Positions 1-11,564 are shown, counted from the first letter of the stretch. The stretch: 64,000 bases of DNA from Dryocosmus kuriphilus (GCA_038277395.1 CM076192.1:194745647-194809646); one strand, 5' to 3'. Notes: a model not told the origin generated them from the sequence alone. A program made the numbers and translations.

Positions 1-300
1 AGTTTTATCAGCTGGAGAGGCGAAAGATTTCCCTCACTTTTATTAGCTGGAAAGGAGGAAAATAAATTTCTGGGGAACGTTTATATAGCTGGAAAAGGGA
101 AAATGTTACGATTTGATTGAACAATGTGTAACTTTGAAATTTCAGGGAAAGTTTTTAGAGTTGCAGCAGGGAAGATGATGTGATTCGATTGCACAAATTG
201 CGATTTTTAAATTCCAGGGAATATTTCTAGAGTTGCAACAGGGAGAATAATACGGCTTAATTGCACAGATTGTAATTTTTAAATTTCAGGGAACGTTTTA
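1..300. repeat. Degenerate ~70-bp tandem repeat
   Basis: Three to four diverged units follow each other. Each contains an 'agctgga' or 'gttgcarcaggg' start, a central 'gattgcacaaattg'-like segment and an end resembling 'aaatttcagggaacgttt'. Successive 'gttgca(g/a)cagggá-like' starts lie about 70 bp apart (near 162 and 232). The array runs off the left window edge, so its full length is unknown. No coding capacity is visible. Confidence 0.65.
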
Positions 301-519
301 AGAGGAAAAATGGTATAAAAACTCTCCCAATTTATCCACTGAGTTGCAGAACACCTACAGCTATACTGACGCCATCTACGTAATAAAATATGGGGTCCCT
401 GTTTTTGTTTCAAGATTAGAGGTTATGTTTCACCTGATTATAACTTTGCACCTTCGCAATCGACATCTTTCCGTGTATATGGTGTTATGTAATAAACTCT
501 ATACGTAAATTATTATGAA
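301..519. other. Non-coding stretch
   Basis: No gene or convincing repeat is visible. A TATAAAA string lies near 314, but nothing downstream supports promoter function. The segment probably belongs to the decayed Polinton whose integrase tail follows. Confidence 0.4.
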
Positions 520-765
520 GGTAAACTATAGGATACACCTCCCAACTGGCCTAAAGAGATATGCACTGTGACTGAAGTCATACCCAACAGTCCAGCGACG
601 TACAAGAACAAGGGCTCTCAAGAGCAAACTATCGCTGGCGGATTCTATGAACAGGAACTTTTCAAAATGAAGCATCCAGACGCATACCATGTGGAGAGAA
701 GGTGACCAAGAAACGTGGCAGTAATCTATATGTGAAGAGGTCAGGCTTGGAAAATCAGATATGTC
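520..765 (+). pseudogene. Polinton/Maverick integrase, C-terminal fragment
   Basis: The plus strand reads a segment starting NWPKEICTVTEVIPNSPATY, then a GGFYEQEL motif and KHPDAYHVER, and stops near 703. After a one-base shift it continues with a lysine-rich, chromodomain-like strand (around 705-760). The same segment, with GGFYE, KHPDIYLVER and VNKVYVKWL, is visible in the second Polinton at 29,230-29,420, so the two support each other. It is the SH3-like and chromodomain-like tail of the retroviral-type integrase of Polintons, which normally binds DNA and targets integration. The catalytic part is absent from this copy. It is a relic, not a working gene. Confidence 0.7.
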
Positions 766-774
766 ATCAATTTT

Positions 775-945
775 TGTGCAATGTTGGATCAACTCTGTGC
801 AATGTTGAAACAATGTTGAGCCAACCTTGAGCCAACGTTGAACCATCTTTGAACCAACCTTGAATTAACGTTGGTTTAACGTTTATTCAACTTCGATTTG
901 AAGTAGGTTCAACATTTATTTAAAATCAATTCAACGTGTGCGCTT
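775..945. repeat. Short degenerate repeat of 'aaccaacgttg' type
   Basis: About a dozen imperfect words of 10-12 bp, such as 'gcaatgttg', 'gagccaacgttg' and 'gaaccaaccttg', follow directly after the integrase tail. A shorter related stretch follows the integrase of the other Polinton near 29,420-29,460, so the repeat is likely part of the Polinton 3' integrase region. Confidence 0.6.
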
Positions 946-1109
946 TCCGCCTTGTTCAGAATTTCTCGTCGTGTCAAACGAGGGTGCTGCATTATGTTGG
1001 AATATACAATCACCGTTTTAAATCCTAATGAATATGTGACAAATGCTTTTGATGCACATGTTAAGCATTAGTTAAACATTAGTTAGGTTAATCTTTAAGA
1101 ATATAAACA

Positions 1110-1235
1110 TGTTTCCATTGTATAATCATTACTTTTGTTTTCAATGATAGATGATGAATAGAAGAAAAAAGAGTAAAAAATTATTAACATCTAAATTTTA
1201 CTGTCATTATTTGAGCAGATGCCTACAGAATAGGA
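1110..1235. repeat. Dispersed non-coding repeat, copy 1
   Basis: The stretch containing 'attattaacatctaaattt' and 'ctgtcattatttgagca' recurs with small changes at 7,360-7,480. Its first half recurs at 7,070-7,135. The repeat links the two ends of the first decayed Polinton region (0.5-8.8 kb). Confidence 0.6.
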
Positions 1236-1289
1236 CTTGTAGATAACTTACCACTCTGGTTTTCTCGAAACTTCTAGAAGATTTTGTGC

Positions 1290-1620
1290 TCATGCACAGT
1301 GAATAGAGGTAATTGGAGTCACAAGATGAAAATGAAATAGGAGAATTTGATCCACATGATAATTCACAATCCATGACAATCAATAATAATGCTGATGATG
1401 ATGGTAACAATAATGAGGATCTTGATGATGATGAACATGCTGCTGAAAACGACTTTTCCTCTGAATTTAGAGAGACAATACTTTCACATGACTGGGGAGA
1501 TCATAATAAATTGGTAGATCATTTGTGCTTAGTTTTACAATAGCAAGAAACAGAAAAAGACGCTTAAAATAATTGCACCCATTAATGAACTAAGAGAGGC
1601 TTGCATTATTGAATGACAAT
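1290..1620 (+). pseudogene. Polinton capsid-region accessory protein (DUF8207-like), C-terminal fragment
   Basis: An acidic, Asn/Asp-rich linker (about 1,313-1,490) is followed by a WGDHNKLVDHLCL motif. After a stop and frame change near 1,541 it continues with a helical tail reading NELREACIIE. This order matches the C-terminus of a protein family found near capsid genes in insect Polintons, whose N-terminal half is visible in the second element at 27,682-28,104. Its molecular role is not established. The break after codon 76 makes this copy a relic. The match rests on a short motif, so confidence is moderate. Confidence 0.5.
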
Positions 1621-2008
1621 ATTCTTATTAATTGACGAAAAACTTTAACAACTGCTGGTTCAATATTTCTAATAGTTAAATTAACATTTGAATTTTGGGA
1701 TTGAACACTTCCTGTACTTATAACTTAAGAATCCCTTATAAAATATTATTTGTAGTTCTTTACCCTTACTATATTGCAATAAATTAAATAAATCGAATTC
1801 TAAAAGTATATTTGTATTTCTACTTCACTCTGCTCACCTGAGTTAATTTCAGGTAGTGCAAGAGAGCTTCACCTCATCTTTCAAAGCTTTATTATATGAT
1901 TTAGTGTGTGTAAAAATTGGATCCATTATTTTTCAGTATCTACTTGTTTCAACTACATAATGAACCTCCCCAGACCTCTCCAAAACAACCACCTCCTCTT
2001 CCTCATAT
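1621..2008. other. AT-rich spacer with no gene
   Basis: AT-rich sequence with no recognisable gene or tandem repeat. It ends at the TA dinucleotide (2,008-2,009) that abuts the mariner terminal repeat. Confidence 0.5.
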
Positions 2009-2009
2009 A

Positions 2010-3100
2010 CGAGGTGTGTCCGAAAACTATCCGACCTGGGTACATATCTTCGCGCCAGAGCGCTTCAGCGGCATCTGCGGTGTATGAACGTAACCAGTGA
2101 TCCCTCACGAACTCCCTGAATGGCGTAGTTACCGGCCGGGCGCCTCGGGTCGCGTACAGCGTGTGTTTATGTCCAACGTGCTTTTTCCGTTCGTCAGATT
2201 CGTGTACTGCTGAAAAGGACCGAAAGAACAGATCAACGAATTTGCATCAAGTTTTGGTTCGATCTCGGCAAGAGTTGTACGGAGACTATTTAAATGATAC
2301 AGAAGGCATTTGGGGACAAAAGTATGGGCATAGCACAGATAAAGGAGTGGTACAGGCGGTTTAAAAATGGTCGCATATTTGTTAACAGTGACTCCCGTTC
2401 TGTCCTTAAGAAGGTTATTACTGGTGATGAATCATGGGTTTATGGTTACGATCCTGAATCTAAACAACAATCTTCGCAATGGACTCGTCCAGACGAGCCA
2501 CTGCCGAAAAAAGCACGTCAAAGTCGGAGCCATGTTAAGTCCATGCTGATTATTTTTTTCGATTGTGAGGTTGTTGTGTGCACTACGACTTTGCTCCAGC
2601 AGGTCAGATTATCAATAAAGAATGTTACGTTGAAGTTCTGAAAAGGTTGCGCGATGCCGTGAGAAGAGAATGAACGCGTTTCTGGTCAAGCGGTGACTGG
2701 CTTCTCCATCACGATAACGAGCCAGCGCATCCATCGAACCTTGTGCAGCAATTTTTTGCGAAGCACAAGATTGCACAGCTTCGCCTGCCTTCGTACAGTC
2801 CCGACATAGACCCATGCGGCTTTTGGTTGTTCACAAAATTGAAAATGGTGCTCAAAGGAAAGCGGTTCGACGATATCGAGACGATAGAGGCTAATGCGAC
2901 GAGCGAGCTGAAGGCCATTCCAAAATCTGCTTTCGAGGACTGTTTTAAGATGCAGCAGCACCGCTGGGAGCGTGGGGTTCAATCAAATGGGGACTACTTT
3001 GAAGGACGCCATGGCCCGTTAATTTCAGTTTTAGTATCACTAAAAACAATCTTTATACTTGTATGCAAGAAATCAATCATTTTGCCTAATTAGTATAGGA
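2010..3100 (+). mobile_element. Tc1/mariner-superfamily transposon (mariner), internally deleted
   Basis: The left end starts right after a TA with a terminal-repeat-like sequence (CGAGGTGTGTCCGAAAAC, 2,010-2,027). A broken transposase follows to about 3,020. No matching right terminal inverted repeat is recognisable, so the right boundary is approximate and that end is probably lost or strongly mutated. Mariner elements insert at TA and move by cut-and-paste. This copy cannot encode a working enzyme. Confidence 0.8.
2236..3020 (+). pseudogene. Mariner transposase, deleted and frameshifted
   Basis: Pieces appear in order in at least three frames. First is a helix-turn-helix region reading QKAFGDKSMG and EWYRRFKNGR (about 2,240-2,395). 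Next is the catalytic core from VITGDESWVYGYDPESK (about 2,416). The second aspartate lies in HHDN (about 2,710) and the third in SPDIDPCGFWLF (about 2,800). The end reads KRFDDIETIEANATSELK and GDYFEGR. All three acidic residues of the mariner DDD core can be seen. The region between the HTH and the first aspartate is largely missing, about 90 codons less than a full-length protein of roughly 345 residues. Frameshifts near 2,400, 2,570 and 2,740 confirm decay. Confidence 0.85.
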
Positions 3101-5429
3101 ATCAATAGTAAAAATCTACTCTTTATTCATCTAGTTTGCCCATTTTATCGCTTGAACTAGACGTATTTTAACCAGAGTTTAATGTTGACCTAAGAAAGAT
3201 ATGTTTTCATTGTAAATAATTGATTTTAATATCATCAATACTTCACTAATCATGTATTTATTACAAGGCTTCAGTTAAATGAAATGGGTTTTTTACATGT
3301 TACTCTGTTATGTTAAAGATTATTTCAAAGTTTCTTAAAGTGGATTATAAAATTTATGTAGGTGATTTATTTGGTAGATTGATTGCGGTCCCCGGAAACA
3401 GAAATAATGCATTGAAATAATTTCAATTTTAAGAAATAAGAGAGGCTAGTGTTATTAAATATGATTTCCATTAGCTGATTTTGTAACAGCTTAAAAGCTA
3501 GTTTATTATTTCCAATAGCAGGATTAACGCATGTAATATATGTGATTGTAAATTTTATCTCGCTAATCTATAGAAACTTATAAATTAGACCCAGCATGGT
3601 AATAAGAATGCAATGTCATTCTATTTATCAATAATGTATATTTTCTTTAATAAGCTGAATTCAATGTGATTTTTTAACATTATAAGTACTCGTTTATGAT
3701 ATATAAATCATCTTAATTTCTTTTAACCGAAATTTTTTTCTTTATTATAAAGGAGAAAATTTAAGAGACTCATTTTAGTTTTAGAGTTTTATATAACTGA
3801 CGGTCTAAGGTTTGTAATCACTGAATGTAAATTTTGAGTATTTTTTTTAACTACTACCATCTCCTCCTACTCCTCCTAGGTAGATATAAACAAGTTTTGA
3901 GAAAGCTCATGCATTCAGACTGGACAAAAGAATTATTCATATTAAAATTCAATAAGAAATATTGAATCAGTTACTTAGAAGCACTTTCAAAAGTAAAACA
4001 TTTCGATATTTTTCTGGTGGAAAAAAGGAATAAAATCTGAGAAAAAGCCATTTGTAAATAGGTTAGGATTTCACGCTTCTCGTAGTAGTTGGATAAGTAA
4101 TTCAGATTTGTAAAATACGTTCACCCTTATTACTACTGACAAGCGCATTACTTAAGGCACTTCAAATTTATGTTATAGCATTTTACGGGATACGTTGTAA
4201 TATTTTTCAAAACATTTCGTAAAGCGTAAGACCTACATTAGCAGTTCTTTGACTTTGTCAACAAATTTAACGTTTATACATTCCATAAGTATGATTAAGT
4301 CGTCTTCAGTTACCTCTTTGCTTTTTCATTAATTAATTCCTTAGCGAATTTCTCTTTGATAGTTGTTGACAGGAAGCCGAAGTCATATTTTGTGTGACAC
4401 CAAGAGTAGGTTAAACATGATGGACTTATTTTAATGTCTAAAGTGTCATTGTAGGAGATCTCGCAAATACACAGAAACGACTTTATGTTATTTTTTTACA
4501 TATTCTGAACTGCACAATTATTTTTGTTATTTTCTGTTTAGCATGGAAACGAAACCTTTTCCCAAGAATCTCATGACTAACCTTGCAATATTTTTTGTAT
4601 AATTGAGAAGTCATTGTTTACGTATAATATTAATGATCTCTCAGATGACACGAAATAAAAGCAACCTAAGCCGAACAGGGATACTTCTTTTTTACTCTAT
4701 GCTAAATCTTCAAATCATAATAGGTAAATTGATATTCCTAAAAATAAGGGAGAGAGAGAGAGGGAGAGAGAGAGAGAGATTGAGGCGTTTAAAGAAGGAT
4801 GAATGTGGTATCTGTTAATAAAATGCATGTCACATTTTATCTCAAGATTCGGAAAAGCTAATACTATATTACGTATTTAAAATAAAGAGATAAATGCACT
4901 GATTTAAAGTTGTTCTATAAATCATAAAACCTTCAATAAAATGCAATCTGATATTGCAGTGTTTTATATGACGTGGGGATTATTACTATTATTGTGGGCC
5001 CACCTCCACCCACAGGTACTCATGACCCGGTACTCCGCTACCAAACACGGTCGCGAACGCGGCAAGTGCTTAGTAGATTCGTTTGTATCAGATGCGGTTG
5101 CAAAAATTATTCTGGTTCAGTGTTCATCAAATAATTAAAATAATCCTTTTCTGGGCCATGAAGCATCGCAGCTTTTGCTCAGGCGTATAGTGATGCCTGC
5201 AATATGAGGTGTTTTTCTGAATTGAGGAAATTCACAAATTTCTCAAACAGACGCCCGAAGAACCATTGCTTGCATCTGAGACAAACGACTCAATTAATAT
5301 AATAATATTTTTCGAGCAGTGGTCAACACGCACAACTTAACAAACGTACACGGACATACACGACACGGTAGTGAACATAATAATAACAATAATAACAAGA
5401 ACAAAAAGAAATAAAAGTCGCAAGACATG
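3101..5429. other. AT-rich intergenic DNA
   Basis: No gene is recognised. Small open stretches near 4,603 and 4,941 lack a start context, family resemblance or splice logic. The region holds a GA microsatellite (4,748-4,780) and short CTCC runs near 3,860. Confidence 0.5.
4748..4780. repeat. (GA)n microsatellite
   Basis: Nearly pure GA dinucleotide run with one interrupting GGG. Confidence 0.9.
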
Positions 5430-5471
5430 ATTATAATAATAATAATTATTATTATTATTATTATTATTATT
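5430..5471. repeat. (AAT)n/(ATT)n microsatellite
   Basis: An AAT run passes directly into an ATT run, giving a trinucleotide repeat with an internal inverted symmetry. A short LINE tail is one possible origin, but no LINE body is next to it. Confidence 0.85.
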
Positions 5472-5639
5472 TTGGGCGGCTACCTACAAAATTTTCTAGA
5501 AACATGTCAAAACAATGTATTTGTATATATCTTCAAATAATGTACGTACTATCTTTGTTTATTAATATTTCTCCCTCTTTATCTTAAAGCTATAGAAGGT
5601 TCTGTGTACATCATAAATACTCCAAGTTGCCACAGAGGT

Positions 5640-6530
5640 CCAATATCAGCAACCCACCGTACTTAGTTACTGATTCAATGAAATTTTAGCACAAACACGG
5701 ACCATCATCGCCTGTTGGTAAATGACTGTTTTACAGACACTTAGCACAGACATGAACCACCATCACCAGTCGGTTGTTGCCTAATTTTACAGACATTCAG
5801 CATGTATTTTAGCAAAGACACAAAACATCATCGCCTGTTGGTAAACGACTGTTTTTACAGACATTTAGAATGGAACTGAACCACAATCACCAGTCGCTCA
5901 CTGACTAACTTTACAGACGTTCAGCACTTATCTTAGCACGGATACGATGCATCATCGTTTGTCGGTAAATGACTGCTTTTACAGATATTTAGCATGAACG
6001 TGAACCACCGTCGCCTGTCGGTTACTGATTAATTTTATAGAAATACAGCATGGACGCGAACCATTCCCGACTGGTACTTGCAGAAATTTAGACCGGAGTA
6101 GAACCCATCCGCCGACCTGTGATTTTACAGATATTTATCTTGGAACAAAACACTGCCCAGAAACCTATATCTCAGCAATCCGCCCTAATTGATTACTGAC
6201 TGAATCTCATTTTAGCACTGACACAAACTACCACGGCCTATCGATTACTGACTAATTTTATAGACATTCAGCCGGGAACAGAACCCTTCTGCCGAAATTT
6301 GGTTTTGAAATCATTTAGCTTGAAAAAAAGACTCTGATCATGAAGCCTGTGGCTCGACAACACGCCATACTTGGTTATTGACAGAATTTCATTTTAGTAC
6401 GGACACAAACCATCATCACCTGTCGGATACTGATTAATTTTACAGATAAACATTTAGCATGGACACGAACAATCGTTAAATCACTTGTTTTACATTCGTC
6501 AAATTCCTACAGAAACTCCTAGCAGTGACG
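5640..6530. repeat. Degenerate ~60-70 bp tandem array
   Basis: Units alternate a 'gacacgaaccatcatcgcct' segment, a 'gtcggttactgactaa' segment and a 'ttttacagacatttagca' segment. Unit spacing is about 60-70 bp, with roughly a dozen units. Several units begin with a related 'aacccgccgtacttggttat' block (5,648, 6,172, 6,355, then 6,843, 7,133 and 8,165). The same words occur in the Polinton-end-like sequence further right, so the array may derive from Polinton terminal sub-repeats. Confidence 0.7.
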
Positions 6531-6839
6531 CTTCAATGACTCTTTGAACTATGAAACATATCTATGCATCTTGAAAATTGTCGAGAAGTCGGGAATGGCC
6601 TATTCAATCTATGTAGAAGCTTCTAGAGAAGATTCTCGAAGGAAACATCCTGTGCAGAACTTTCGAGTCCTCATTGCGTACCCTGATGTCAAATAAAGCT
6701 AATATTAGTGCCTTTATCTCATTTTCGGTGGGGTGAAATTAGCTGACTATATTAGTAAGAATTTCTCGTTATTTCTAATTATTAATTCTTTCCTTGAGTG
6801 ATATGAATATCAAACAGAACCCTGCTCCTGAATCCTATA
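6531..6839. other. Non-coding spacer
   Basis: No gene is seen. Phrases such as 'gagaagattctcgaagg' and 'cttctagaga' resemble the cluster at 33,110-33,560 in the second Polinton. Confidence 0.4.
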
Positions 6840-7420
6840 GCGCGACAACCCGCCGTACTTGTATATAGACTTTAACACGGACACGAACCATCATCGCCTG
6901 TCGATTATTACTGACTTATTTTACGGACATTTAGCCTGGGTTAAATTGCACGTTCTAACATCGAGGGACTTTGAAACATTGCGATGAGTAGAAACTTTCG
7001 ATATTGTTTCGCTTAACTTTTTCAACGATGGATTTTCAGCACATCGATGTGTTAAAAGTATAAACATTTTCAAATGTCAAATCATTAGTTTTATTTTCAA
7101 TGACAGATAGTACCAATAAGTAAAAAAAGTCAAATCCGCCGTACTTGGTTATTGATTTTAACACGGAAATGGCCATCTGTCGGCTGTCGATTATTATTGA
7201 CTAATTTTACAGACATTTAGACCGGGTTGAATTTCACGCTCTAGCCTCGACGGATTTTGAAACATTGCGATGAGTAGAACCTTTCGATATTATTTAAGTT
7301 GACTTTTTCAACGATGGACTTTCAGCACATCGGTGGGTTAAGAGTATAATCATTTTCAAATGTCAAAACCTTTAGTTTTATTTTTAATTATAGATGGCGC
7401 AAATAATAAAAAAAAAGTCT
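6840..7420. repeat. 290-bp direct tandem duplication
   Basis: The block from 'cccgccgtacttgtatat' (about 6,843) through 'catcgatgtgttaaaagt' and 'caaatgtcaaatcattag' repeats from about 7,133 to 7,420 with scattered substitutions. Both copies end in the dispersed repeat also seen at 1,110-1,235. Confidence 0.75.
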
Positions 7421-7699
7421 AAAATTATTAACATATAAATTTTACTGTCATTATTTGAGCATATGTCTACAGAATAGAACTAACATAACTTTCCCCTCTA
7501 ATCTTAAGTGTATCGCTTAGATTATTCCAAGGATTCTTTTGTTTCTTTTTAGCAAAATCTTAGCGTTCAATACTGCTTGCATGTTTCTACAACTCGCAGG
7601 AATACCCGTCTAAACCAACACAAACTTTCAAATTTTGGAATTTCTTTTTAGTGTATCATTTACATCTGTCCGAAGAACATCCCCTTTTCTAAAATCTTC

Positions 7700-8320
7700 T
7701 GTATTGAGGAAGCGTTGTGAACAATAAATTATAACATTCACAGATAAACTGCCTCTGTGTGTGTTTCTGCGTAATAAATACTTTGTTTTATATTATAGAT
7801 AAGAGAAGAGAAAGAAAAAGTGAGTATATTTCGAATTTCTGGCGTTTTTTTTCGCTTTGAATTTGCATAAATTAATTAGTCTTAGTTCATGAATAAGAGG
7901 TGAAAACAGGATTTCATGCATTCTTGTTACGCTTTGCTCAAATTTTACCGATCGAATTTCGTTCCTTCAAACAAAAACGATGGTTTTTTAGCAGATCGAT
8001 GTGTTGAATTTCGCGCTCCGATTTTTAAATGCGTGTTGAAACTTATCGAGAACTTGGGAATTCACGTTATACATATAACGCGTCACCTACCGTATTTTTA
8101 TGAGAGAACATTTTGTCACACCCTTCCGCCGAACTCTGATTTTACAAACATTTAGCCTGCAGCTCTGCAACCCCCACCCTACTTGGCAGATTTCGGACAC
8201 GACCCACCATCGCCTCATTCCTGCGTTACCGATAGTTGTCTGCAGCTCGACAACCCGCCTTATATGGCTGAATTCGTACACTTACCATATGTTATATTCA
8301 TACATAATCGACTGTTGTAT
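7700..8320 (+). repeat. Polinton right-arm non-coding sequence (shared with 34,030-34,450)
   Basis: The blocks 'tgtattgaggaagc', 'aataaattataacattcaca', 'gatgaactgcct'-like, 'ggatttcatgc' and 'catagtattcgtag'-like occur in the same order at 34,030-34,450 and, in the duplicated unit, at 51,838-52,258. The shared order identifies this as the right arm of a second, older Polinton copy in the same orientation. No coding capacity is visible. Confidence 0.65.
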
Positions 8321-8459
8321 GAGATAATTTCTTTTGTAACGTAAAGCCAACCTTGGCAGGAATGAAGAATGCATTGGCAACATTGCTAGCACTTGTAAAA
8401 GTTTATGGATGAGAGAGGGAATGGTTAAGGGGTAGTTTAATGTGTCTGCCTATTGTGTA

Positions 8460-8800
8460 GTGGCACCGTGAAGAAGCTTGGCACTGGCAGCTCTCGAACG
8501 TTTTAATAGTCTGGAAGAGAACCCTACATGACCGACTAACGGCAAATGACGGCATCTGGAAGATTCCTACCTTACCGACTGATCGTAACATGCTACCATG
8601 TTTCTAACTGACCAGGATTCCTGACGATATAATACCGGCTGTTAGTCGCGCCATCTGTCGTCGTATAATTTAGCCTGGAAGAGAACCGTACCTTACCGAC
8701 CGAGGGTAATACCGACTGTCGATAACCTAGCACGGATATGTGCCACTGATGGAGTAGTGGCGCCATCTGTTGGCGACAGCATGAGTCTTGTCGTGGTGAG
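8460..8800 (+). repeat. Polinton terminal-repeat copy with sub-repeats
   Basis: Repeats of the type 'taccttaccgactgatggtaac' occur three to four times. The outer end contains 'gtagtggcgccatctgttgg' (8,754-8,773). The reverse complement of this order is found at 25,800-26,115, the left terminal repeat of the second Polinton, and a shorter version in the same orientation at 34,640-34,775. This is best read as the right terminal inverted repeat of the first Polinton. Confidence 0.65.
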
Positions 8801-10330
8801 CCAGAACGTACATAGATATACTACTTATATATGTATATGTTGTTTTTTCTTAAATTTTTAAAGTTTATACATTTTTAAATTTCTAAAAATTTCTACAATT
8901 CGTTTACAAGACCTGAAAAATAAATAAGTTGAGCTCTATTCAGTAATATTTATAATAATATTTCATATATTTCTTATCTTTATAACTCTATAAATCATGA
9001 AAGATGATAACTCGGGATAATAGGAGCTATCACATATAAAAATTCAGATACATTAAAATTGTGTCAAAGGATGAGTTGGAAAAAACGAATAATTCAAACG
9101 ATAATTCGGAAAAATAAAAGTTAGACAAAGTGGAATTCCATTAGTCTGAAAATTAGGTAAAATAAGATATAATGAAATTAAGTAAAAAAAATTAGTATTT
9201 CATATTTAGTAATATTAGAAAACTTTAAGCTTTGCTAGAAGAGATTTTTAGAAATTTAGGAACTTAGAAACTTGGAAAATTTTATACAATGTTTTTTATT
9301 TAGAAATTTTTAGAAATCCAAGGACAAACATTTTTTAAAGCATTTTCTAATTTTCTTGTTTCTTGAAATTAACCAAATTTTAGTTGCATAAACTCGATAA
9401 GAAATTTATAATTTTTTAAAAATTTTATGCGTTTTACAAGACGAGATATTTAGAAAATTATAAATGATGTAACTTAATCAAATATATGTAAGTAATTAAA
9501 TTAAAATATTTACAAACATACATATATATATAAAAATATAGAAACGAATAAATTCCGAATAAATTTCTTCAATCCCATTAAATAAAAAACATGTGTAATT
9601 CAACAGGGCTCAAGAAATTGAGAAGTTAGGAGAAGGTGCTTGAGCCAGATTTTTCTCTCTTACTAATTGAATTTCCATACATAGCACAGAAATTTAAAAA
9701 ATAAGGAAAATATGTTTAAGTATTGTTTTACTGCATGTATTTATGGAAGCTTTAAAAAATATTGTATTCTTTAATAATTGTGATTTTCTAACCGGTGCGT
9801 GTAATAAATATAGCATGTACGTAAAATTTCAAAGTCTCAGTACAAATATGTTCATCCTTTAAAATATTTTTTAAAGAATAAGTAAAGCATCAATATCTGA
9901 TAAAATTAGCGAGAGACAGAATATACTGGAGCCACTTATCATGGCAAGCCATTCCTAAAAATAATTAGTTAAAAAAAAATCAACATCTTTAGTAATATAA
10001 TATTTCTGGTGTTCGTGTGTTTCGCTCACTTAAAATTTAAGTGTAAAAGACTATTACAATTTTGATTTATAACAAATATTACATACGTATTTTCTGAAAC
10101 ATTTTTACTTGAAAGTGTCCATTTCCAATTGTCATTCCTAAAAGCAATCATGAAGTTTTTCCATACGGCACGAGAAAAAAAGTTGAAAAAATATTATTAA
10201 ATTTTAAACGCTTTAATATTACATTGCGTTATCTGAATCTTCAAAATTGTAACAATTTCTAGGCAAAAGAATAAAAACTAAAATCAGACTTCATGTTACA
10301 AAAATTTTAAAGTATTTTAAGCGTGTCTTA
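8801..10330. other. AT-rich DNA without visible genes
   Basis: Very AT-rich, with many short poly-A and poly-T runs and phrases such as 'ttttagaaattt'. No gene, RNA or clear tandem period is recognised. Confidence 0.5.
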
Positions 10331-11523
10331 GAGCTGTAAGGTATGTTGTGGTATTTAAGGGATTTTAAGAGATTTTAAGGGATATAAGGTATTTTAAGTG
10401 TTTAAAATTGTTTTAGGAGTTTCAAGCGTTTCAGATGTTTCAAGTTTCCAAGTATTTTAAAGAATCTTAAGAGTTTGAAGTGTTTTAGACGTTTTAGAAA
10501 TTTGTAAGATTTTAAGGTTATTAACTTTTGGAAGGGATTAAGGGATTTTAAAGAATGTGAGGAGTTTAAGAAGTTCTAAATGATCTTCAGGGTCTTAAGA
10601 AATTTAAAGGTTCTTAAGAGGTTTTAAACATTTATAAGACATGTAGTGTTTTAAGGTATTAGAATTATTTTAAGGTTTTCAAGGGCTTTAAAGGATCTTA
10701 AGGGTTTAAAGGGTTTTATGGTGGTTTAAAGGTTTTACGGCATTTAGAGATTTTAAATATTTTAGGAGTTTTCACGTTTTGGTACATAAGGGCTTTTAAG
10801 GAATTTAAGTAGTCTTAATCAATTTTAAATGTTTTAAGGAATTTAAGGGGTTTCAAGCATTTTAAGAGAATTAAAAAATGGAACGAATTTTAAGAGATTT
10901 TTAGGGCTTTTAAGTGTTTTAAAGGGTTTGATGTGTGCCTATGGGATTTCAAATGAATTTAAGGGAATTTAAGTTTTTCAGAAATTTATGAGGTTTCAGG
11001 GCCTTTAAAGGATTTTCGCAGAAAGCGTCTTTATGGGTTTTAAGAAATTTGAAGCGATTTTAAGTGCTTTGAAAGGGTATAAGGGAACTAGCGGGTTTTA
11101 AGTATTTTAAATAACTTAAAAGAATTTAAGGGATTTTAATGGTCTAATCTATTTGGAGAGCTTAGGTGTCTTAAGGCGTCTAGGGACTTTTTTGGATTTT
11201 ATGGGTTTGAAGGTCTTAAAGGATTAATTGACTTGAACACTTTTAAAGAATTTAAGGAGCTAACGTAACCTCATATTATTTTAAGGGCTTTAAGAAATTT
11301 TAAGACATTTAAAGTGTTTAATGATTTTTAAGATATTTTGTAGAATTTTTAGTATTTTACGGGATTTTGTAGGATTCTATGAATTGAAGTGACCTCACAG
11401 GTCTAGAAGGATTCTTTGAGGATGCAGGGAATTCTAGATCTTTAAAGTATTTTATACGCTTGAAGGTATATTAATACTTTAAAGGTTTAAGGGGCTCTAA
11501 ACGATCTTAAGAGTTTTCAGTGT
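10330..11523. repeat. Long degenerate TTTTAAGG(G) array
   Basis: About 1.2 kb consists of imperfect words such as 'gggattttaagg', 'taagtgttttaa' and 'ggtttaaagg', spaced 8-15 bp apart without a fixed register. The same texture resumes at 14,116-14,570. Base composition is strand-biased, with G on this strand and C on the other. The word is not the insect telomere repeat TTAGG. Confidence 0.8.
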
Positions 11524-11545
11524 TGCAGCGGTCTGTTTTGCTGAC

Positions 11546-11564
11546 GGCCCCACGTGGGGCACCA
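11546..11564 (-). other. Primer-binding-site-like palindrome
   Basis: GCCCCACGTGGGGC is a perfect 14-bp palindrome. On the minus strand it sits directly after a CA dinucleotide and starts TGGTGCCCC, like the tRNA primer site that follows a 5' LTR. The tRNA cannot be named with certainty. Confidence 0.5.

Noticed and set aside
526..846. Minus-strand 106-codon frame
   Set aside because: It overlaps the plus-strand integrase tail and the short repeat, and its residues reflect the repeated words.
4941..5138. 65-codon plus-strand frame as a gene
   Set aside because: No recognised family, no convincing splice or promoter context, and AT-rich start. It could be chance.
10330..11523. Telomeric repeat
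   Set aside because: The words are TTTTAAGG-like with irregular spacing. The insect telomere repeat TTAGG is not present as a regular tandem run.
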